Shown here: piece by piece, positions 17,340-19,517 of the stretch
Layout of the letters: each line of letters begins with the position of its first letter
Numbering within the stretch: the stretch's first letter is position 1
Source of the DNA: JAKFWF01 sp031365375
GTDB taxonomy: Bacteria; Pseudomonadota; Alphaproteobacteria; Rhizobiales; Hyphomicrobiaceae
Direction: 5' to 3'
DNA length: 19,517 nt
Assembly (NCBI GenBank): GCA_031365375.1
Contig: JANLXZ010000268.1
Location: forward strand, 1 to 19,517
Notes under the pieces: generated by a model
Databases searched by the model: none
What the model was told of the DNA's origin: nothing
The model's input: only the letters and a program-made list of their open reading frames with translations
Position numbers and translations under genes: made by a program

Positions 17340-17368
17340 AGTCCGCAACTCCAGAACGGAGGCGGACG

Positions 17369-17635
17369 ATGCGGAAGTCACGATTTACGGAAGAACAGAT
17401 CATTGCGATCCTGCGTGAGCAGGAAGCGGGTGCAGCGACGGCAGATGTATGCCGCCGTCATGGCGTCAGCCAGGCGACCTTTTATAAGTGGAAAGCGAAG
17501 TTCGGCGGCATGGAGGTGTCTGATGCCAAACGGCTGCGGGCGCTCGAAGATGAGAACGGGAAGTTGAAGAAGTTGCTCGCCGAGGCGATGCTGGACAACG
17601 CGATCCTGAAGGACGTGAACTCGCGAAAGTGGTAA
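17369..17635 (+). CDS. IS3-family transposase OrfA
   Basis: An 88-aa DNA-binding subunit of the transposase. Residues 4-45 (KSRFTEEQIIAILREQ...VCRRHGVSQATFYKWKAKFGG) form the helix-turn-helix that recognises the IS ends. Residues 50-80 (AKRLRALEDENGKLKKLLAEA) form a leucine-zipper-like helix for dimerisation. A good ribosome site GGAGG (17358-17362) stands 6 nt before the ATG. The stop TAA (17633-17635) overlaps the beginning of orfB, and the -1 frame is open across the overlap. The tetramer A-AAG at 17626-17629 could allow a -1 ribosomal slip to make the OrfAB fusion that IS3 elements use as active transposase. Neither the slip nor separate initiation is proven. Confidence 0.95.
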   Translation: MRKSRFTEEQIIAILREQEAGAATADVCRRHGVSQATFYKWKAKFGGMEVSDAKRLRALEDENGKLKKLLAEAMLDNAILKDVNSRKW

Positions 17636-18504
17636 CGCCCGCTGCCCAGCGGCAAGCCGTCGCTCACGCGTGTCAGACGCACGATGTGAGCGAGCGGCGG
17701 GCGTGCCAAGTCCTCGACGTGGATCGCTCGACAATCCGCTACTGCAGCCTTCGCTCCAGTGACGCCGATGTTCGGTTGCGCATTCGCGAGCTCGCCGGTG
17801 CGCGGCGTCGTTTCGGGTATCGGCGTTTGCATTTTCTCTTGCAGAAGGATGGCGTGAAGATGAACCAGAAACGGTTCCGGAGGCTCTACCGGGAAGAAGG
17901 TTTGCAGGTGCGCAAGCGCGGTGGCCGCAAGCGTGCCTTGGGCCAGCGCGCACCGATCACACTGCCGTCAGCGCCGAACCAGCGCTGGTCGCTCGACTTC
18001 GTGTCGGACAGCTTCACGGATGGGCGGCGCTTCCGTGTGCTGGCGATCATCGACGACTGTACGCGCGAATGCTTAGGCTTGGTGGCGGATACCTCACTGT
18101 CTGGCGCGCGGGTGGTGCGGGAACTGGACGCTGTGATCGCGCGTCGGGGTAAGCCTCAGACCTGCGTGTCTGATAATGGCACTGAGTTCACGAGCATGGC
18201 GATCCTCGCCTGGAGCAAAATCGCCGGTGTCGACTGGCATTTCATTGCGCCCGGCAAGCCGCAGCAGAACGCTTTCGTTGAGAGCTTCAACGGTCGGCTC
18301 AGAGACGAATGCCTCAATGAAACGGCGTTCTCGTCGCTCTTCGAGGCCCGCACGCTGCTGGCCGATTGGCGCGACGACTACAATCGCGTGCGGCCGCATT
18401 CGGCATTGGCCAATCGCACACCGGAAGAGTTCCGAGCCCACAAACTGGGCCTTGTCACCAAGACCGGCACGAGCCAAAACTTCAACCTAGGACTCTCACT
18501 CTAA
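17629..18504 (+). CDS. IS3-family transposase OrfB, DDE integrase core
   Basis: The catalytic part of the transposase, 291 aa from a GTG at 17629, though it may be made mainly as an OrfAB frameshift product. The N-terminal half holds the HTH_21-type region (DVRLRIRELAGARRRFGYRRLHFLLQ) and the KRFRRLYREEGLQVRKR segment. The rve core carries the triad D123 (SLDFVSD), D182 (VSDNGTEF) and E218 (FVESFNGRLRDECL). Exactly 35 residues separate the second D from E, the classic D35E spacing. The C-terminal block YNRVRPHSALANRTPEEF is typical. No stop or frameshift interrupts the core, so catalysis should be intact. The gene ends 26 nt from the outer end of the IS, including the terminal repeat. Confidence 0.96.
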   Translation: MVTPAAQRQAVAHACQTHDVSERRACQVLDVDRSTIRYCSLRSSDADVRLRIRELAGARRRFGYRRLHFLLQKDGVKMNQKRFRRLYREEGLQVRKRGGRKRALGQRAPITLPSAPNQRWSLDFVSDSFTDGRRFRVLAIIDDCTRECLGLVADTSLSGARVVRELDAVIARRGKPQTCVSDNGTEFTSMAILAWSKIAGVDWHFIAPGKPQQNAFVESFNGRLRDECLNETAFSSLFEARTLLADWRDDYNRVRPHSALANRTPEEFRAHKLGLVTKTGTSQNFNLGLSL

Positions 18505-18517
18505 CTGGGGGATGATT

Positions 18518-18530
18518 GGGGCTCAGGTCA
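18518..18530 (-). repeat. IS right terminal inverted repeat
   Basis: GGGGCTCAGGTCA is the exact inverse of the left terminus, 17303-17315. It abuts the second CGCC copy at 18531. Confidence 0.92.
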
Positions 18531-18534
18531 CGCC
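18531..18534. repeat. target site duplication CGCC, right copy
   Basis: Identical to 17299-17302 and directly adjacent to the right end of the IS. Removing one copy with the IS restores the reading frame of the interrupted gene. Confidence 0.85.
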
Positions 18535-18667
18535 GACAAGTCGCAACTTGCACAAACTCCGTCGATGGCTTATATTAATGTCAGTGGTGACCGGCGAAGT
18601 GATCGTACCTTCGCGATGTTTAGTAGTCAGGAGTACGCCATATGGTCGATCCAATCTAAGTTTCTAG
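18535..18667 (+). pseudogene. severed 3' end of the HEPN-motif gene
   Basis: Joining 17302 to 18535 keeps the reading frame of the gene that begins at 16125. The codon at the junction is completed as CCG (Pro393), and 43 further codons follow without a stop to TAG at 18665-18667. The conceptual tail begins TSRNLHKLRRWLILMSVV and continues TGEVIV. This looks like the two closing helices usual after a HEPN RX4H motif (kL..WL...GEVI). On its own the fragment has no credible start, so it is a remnant. The A/T-richer composition matches the 5' part. The terminator 14 nt downstream would be the gene's own. Confidence 0.72.
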
Positions 18668-18681
18668 TTAACTGAAGATGT

Positions 18682-18715
18682 AACGCCCGTTCGGACCTAA
18701 TCGAGCGGGCGTTTT
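18682..18715 (+). terminator. rho-independent terminator
   Basis: AACGCCCGTTCG (18682-18693) pairs with CGAGCGGGCGTT (18702-18713) as a 12-bp stem with one G-T pair and an 8-nt loop (GACCTAAT). TTTT (18712-18715) closes it. The T run is on the plus-strand 3' side only, so it acts on rightward transcripts. It lies 14 nt after the stop of the interrupted gene and would shield the SRP RNA promoter from the gene and the IS. Confidence 0.85.
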
Positions 18716-18747
18716 GCTGTCTTAGATTTCGCTACTTTCAACAACCC

Positions 18748-18776
18748 TTGCCCTCGGCGATTTTCCCCGCCATATA
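18748..18776 (+). promoter_or_regulatory. sigma70-like promoter of the SRP RNA gene
   Basis: TTGCCC (18748-18753) and CATATA (18771-18776) are 17 nt apart. The -10 box ends 5 nt before G18782, where the SRP RNA duplex begins. Position and spacing fit a dedicated promoter for a short stable RNA. It is called by eye without transcription data. Confidence 0.6.
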
Positions 18777-18781
18777 GCGGT

Positions 18782-18878
18782 GGGGAAGTTGGCTGCGGAC
18801 GTGTCTCTCGCCAACCGGGTCAGGACCGGAAGGTAGCAGCCCTAACGAGCCGGATATGGGTCGTTGGTCAGCTTCCTC
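18782..18878 (+). ncRNA. ffs: signal recognition particle RNA (4.5S, small bacterial type)
   Basis: This RNA scaffolds Ffh in co-translational targeting of membrane proteins to FtsY and the Sec translocon. The conserved core GGGTCAGGACCGGAAGGTAGC (18817-18837) includes the GGAA tetraloop (18828-18831) and the asymmetric loop with AGCAGCC on its 3' side that binds the Ffh M domain. The ends close as a long duplex: GGGGAAGTTGGC (18782-18793) pairs with the 3' end GTCAGCTTCCTC (18867-18878), allowing G-T pairs. The length of 97 nt is the usual small type without an Alu domain. No U-rich terminator follows, so the 3' end is probably formed by processing or the transcript runs on toward dnaX. Boundaries are good to a few bases. 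Confidence 0.95.
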
Positions 18879-18947
18879 AATTTGCTTATCGCCGCGTGAG
18901 CCTCAGTGCCGCCGGCCCTTCCGCGTAAAGCAGGCGGCCAAGGCAGC

Positions 18948-19517
18948 ATGGCGAAAAATTCATCGGACGAACAGCACGCGGAAATCACACCGGAGCCCGA
19001 GGTCCCGGCCAAGCCATATGTCGTCCTCGCGCGCAAATATCGCCCCGAAACGTTCGACGATCTTATCGGCCAGCAGGCGATGGTGCGGACGCTCGAAAAC
19101 GCGTTCAAGGCTGATCGAATCGCCCAAGGCTACATGCTGACGGGCGTGCGTGGCGTCGGCAAAACGACGACCGCCCGCATACTCGCCCGCGCGCTCAACT
19201 ATTCGAAACCTGGGTTGCCGGACCGCCCCACCGTCACGATGGATGGCTATGGTGTGCATTGCGCCGAGATCATCGCCAGCCGGCATCCAGATGTCGTCGA
19301 GATGGACGCCGCGTCGAACACCGGCGTCGACAATATGCGCGAGATCATCGAGAGCGCGCGCTACCGGCCGCTGATGGCGCGCACCAAAGTGTTCATCATC
19401 GACGAAGTTCACATGCTGTCGAAGGGAGCGTTCAACGCGCTGCTGAAGACGCTCGAAGAACCGCCGGCGCACGTGAAGTTCATTTTCGCCACAACCGAGA
19501 TCCGCAAGGTGCCGGTG
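18948..19517 (+). CDS. dnaX: DNA polymerase III tau/gamma subunit, 5' part (runs off window)
   Basis: DnaX is the ATPase of the clamp loader that opens the beta clamp and ties the replicase together at the fork. 190 codons are present before the right edge. After a short acidic leader (residues 2-24) comes PYVVLARKYRPETFDDLIGQ. Walker A is GVRGVGKT (66-73, K72), the sensor region includes EMDAASNTGVDNMREI, and Walker B is DEVH (152-155) in VFIIDEVHMLSKGAFNALLKTLEEPP. Where the E. coli protein has a four-cysteine zinc module, only C105 (GVHC) remains and the loop is longer (NYSKPGLPDRPTVTMDGYG), a variant I associate with rhizobial-type DnaX. ATG at 18948 has AAGG 4 nt before it, a weak and close ribosome site. 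The gap of 69 nt from the SRP RNA shows no clear promoter. Confidence 0.95.
   Translation, partial: MAKNSSDEQHAEITPEPEVPAKPYVVLARKYRPETFDDLIGQQAMVRTLENAFKADRIAQGYMLTGVRGVGKTTTARILARALNYSKPGLPDRPTVTMDGYGVHCAEIIASRHPDVVEMDAASNTGVDNMREIIESARYRPLMARTKVFIIDEVHMLSKGAFNALLKTLEEPPAHVKFIFATTEIRKVPV

Larger units (their letters stand above)
17303..18530 (+). mobile_element. IS3-family insertion sequence, IS407-like group, complete (1228 bp)
   Basis: The element is bounded by a perfect 13-bp inverted repeat, TGACCTGAGCCCC at the left and GGGGCTCAGGTCA at the right. The terminal similarity continues imperfectly to about 42 bp, ending in TAGAGTCC/GAGAGTCC with one base of offset. The ends are TG...CA, and a CGCC duplication flanks both sides. 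Inside are two overlapping genes, orfA and orfB, with an intact DDE catalytic triad, so the copy looks functional. Length, end sequence, 4-bp duplication and OrfA type all point to the IS407 group of the IS3 family. The matching duplication and intact genes suggest a fairly recent arrival. A named ISfinder match cannot be given from sequence reading alone. Confidence 0.95.

Noticed and set aside
17378..17953. Minus-strand open frame of 191 codons across orfA/orfB
   Set aside because: It lies opposite well-supported transposase genes and has no recognisable product.
18879..18947. Possible terminator for the SRP RNA in the gap before dnaX
   Set aside because: Short GCCG/CGGC pairings exist but no stable stem followed by a T-run was found.

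Overview
The window reads as a chromosomal segment of an alphaproteobacterium, most likely Hyphomicrobiales (Rhizobiales) or a close relative. The base composition is fairly GC-rich. The case rests on a SURF1 gene next to thrC, an M16B peptidase after thrC, a small DUF6460-type membrane protein, the ligase-associated helicase/PdeM pair, and a small SRP RNA just upstream of a dnaX whose zinc-module cysteines are mostly missing. The genus cannot be named from this sequence alone.

Layout. (1) 1-4427: an RND (HAE1) multidrug efflux pair, with the adaptor entering from the left edge (5' end missing) and a complete MexF-like permease. (2) 4424-5218: SURF1, the cytochrome c oxidase assembly factor, coupled to the permease by an ATGA stop/start overlap. 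(3) 5370-12349: a tight same-strand run of thrC (TTG start), M16B zinc peptidase, GNAT acetyltransferase and a large membrane GGDQF-EAL c-di-GMP protein, joined by overlaps of 4 nt or a gap of 13 nt. (4) 12366-12638: a small two-helix membrane protein on the minus strand, convergent with the EAL gene. (5) 12761-16050: an Lhr-type ligase-associated DEXH helicase and the PdeM-type metallophosphoesterase, divergent from the small membrane gene. (6) 16125-18667: a more A/T-rich gene of unknown function with a HEPN-type RX4H motif near its end. Its last 43 codons are cut off by a complete, apparently intact IS3-family (IS407-like) element at 17303-18530, flanked by a 4-bp CGCC duplication. (7) 18682-19517: an intrinsic terminator, a sigma70-like promoter, the 4.5S/SRP RNA gene and the first 190 codons of dnaX.

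The only stretch over 300 bases without an intact protein gene is 18505-18947. It holds the right end of the IS, the severed 3' end of the HEPN gene, the terminator, the SRP RNA promoter and the SRP RNA gene. No tRNA, rRNA or CRISPR array was seen.

Most of the window is housekeeping: efflux, respiratory assembly, threonine synthesis, second-messenger turnover, DNA repair, protein targeting and replication. The accessory part is 16.1-18.7 kb. Removing the IS and one copy of the CGCC duplication restores an open reading frame of 436 codons through the HEPN motif to a stop at 18665-18667, followed 14 nt later by a terminator. The interrupted gene and its terminator are therefore both readable from this sequence.
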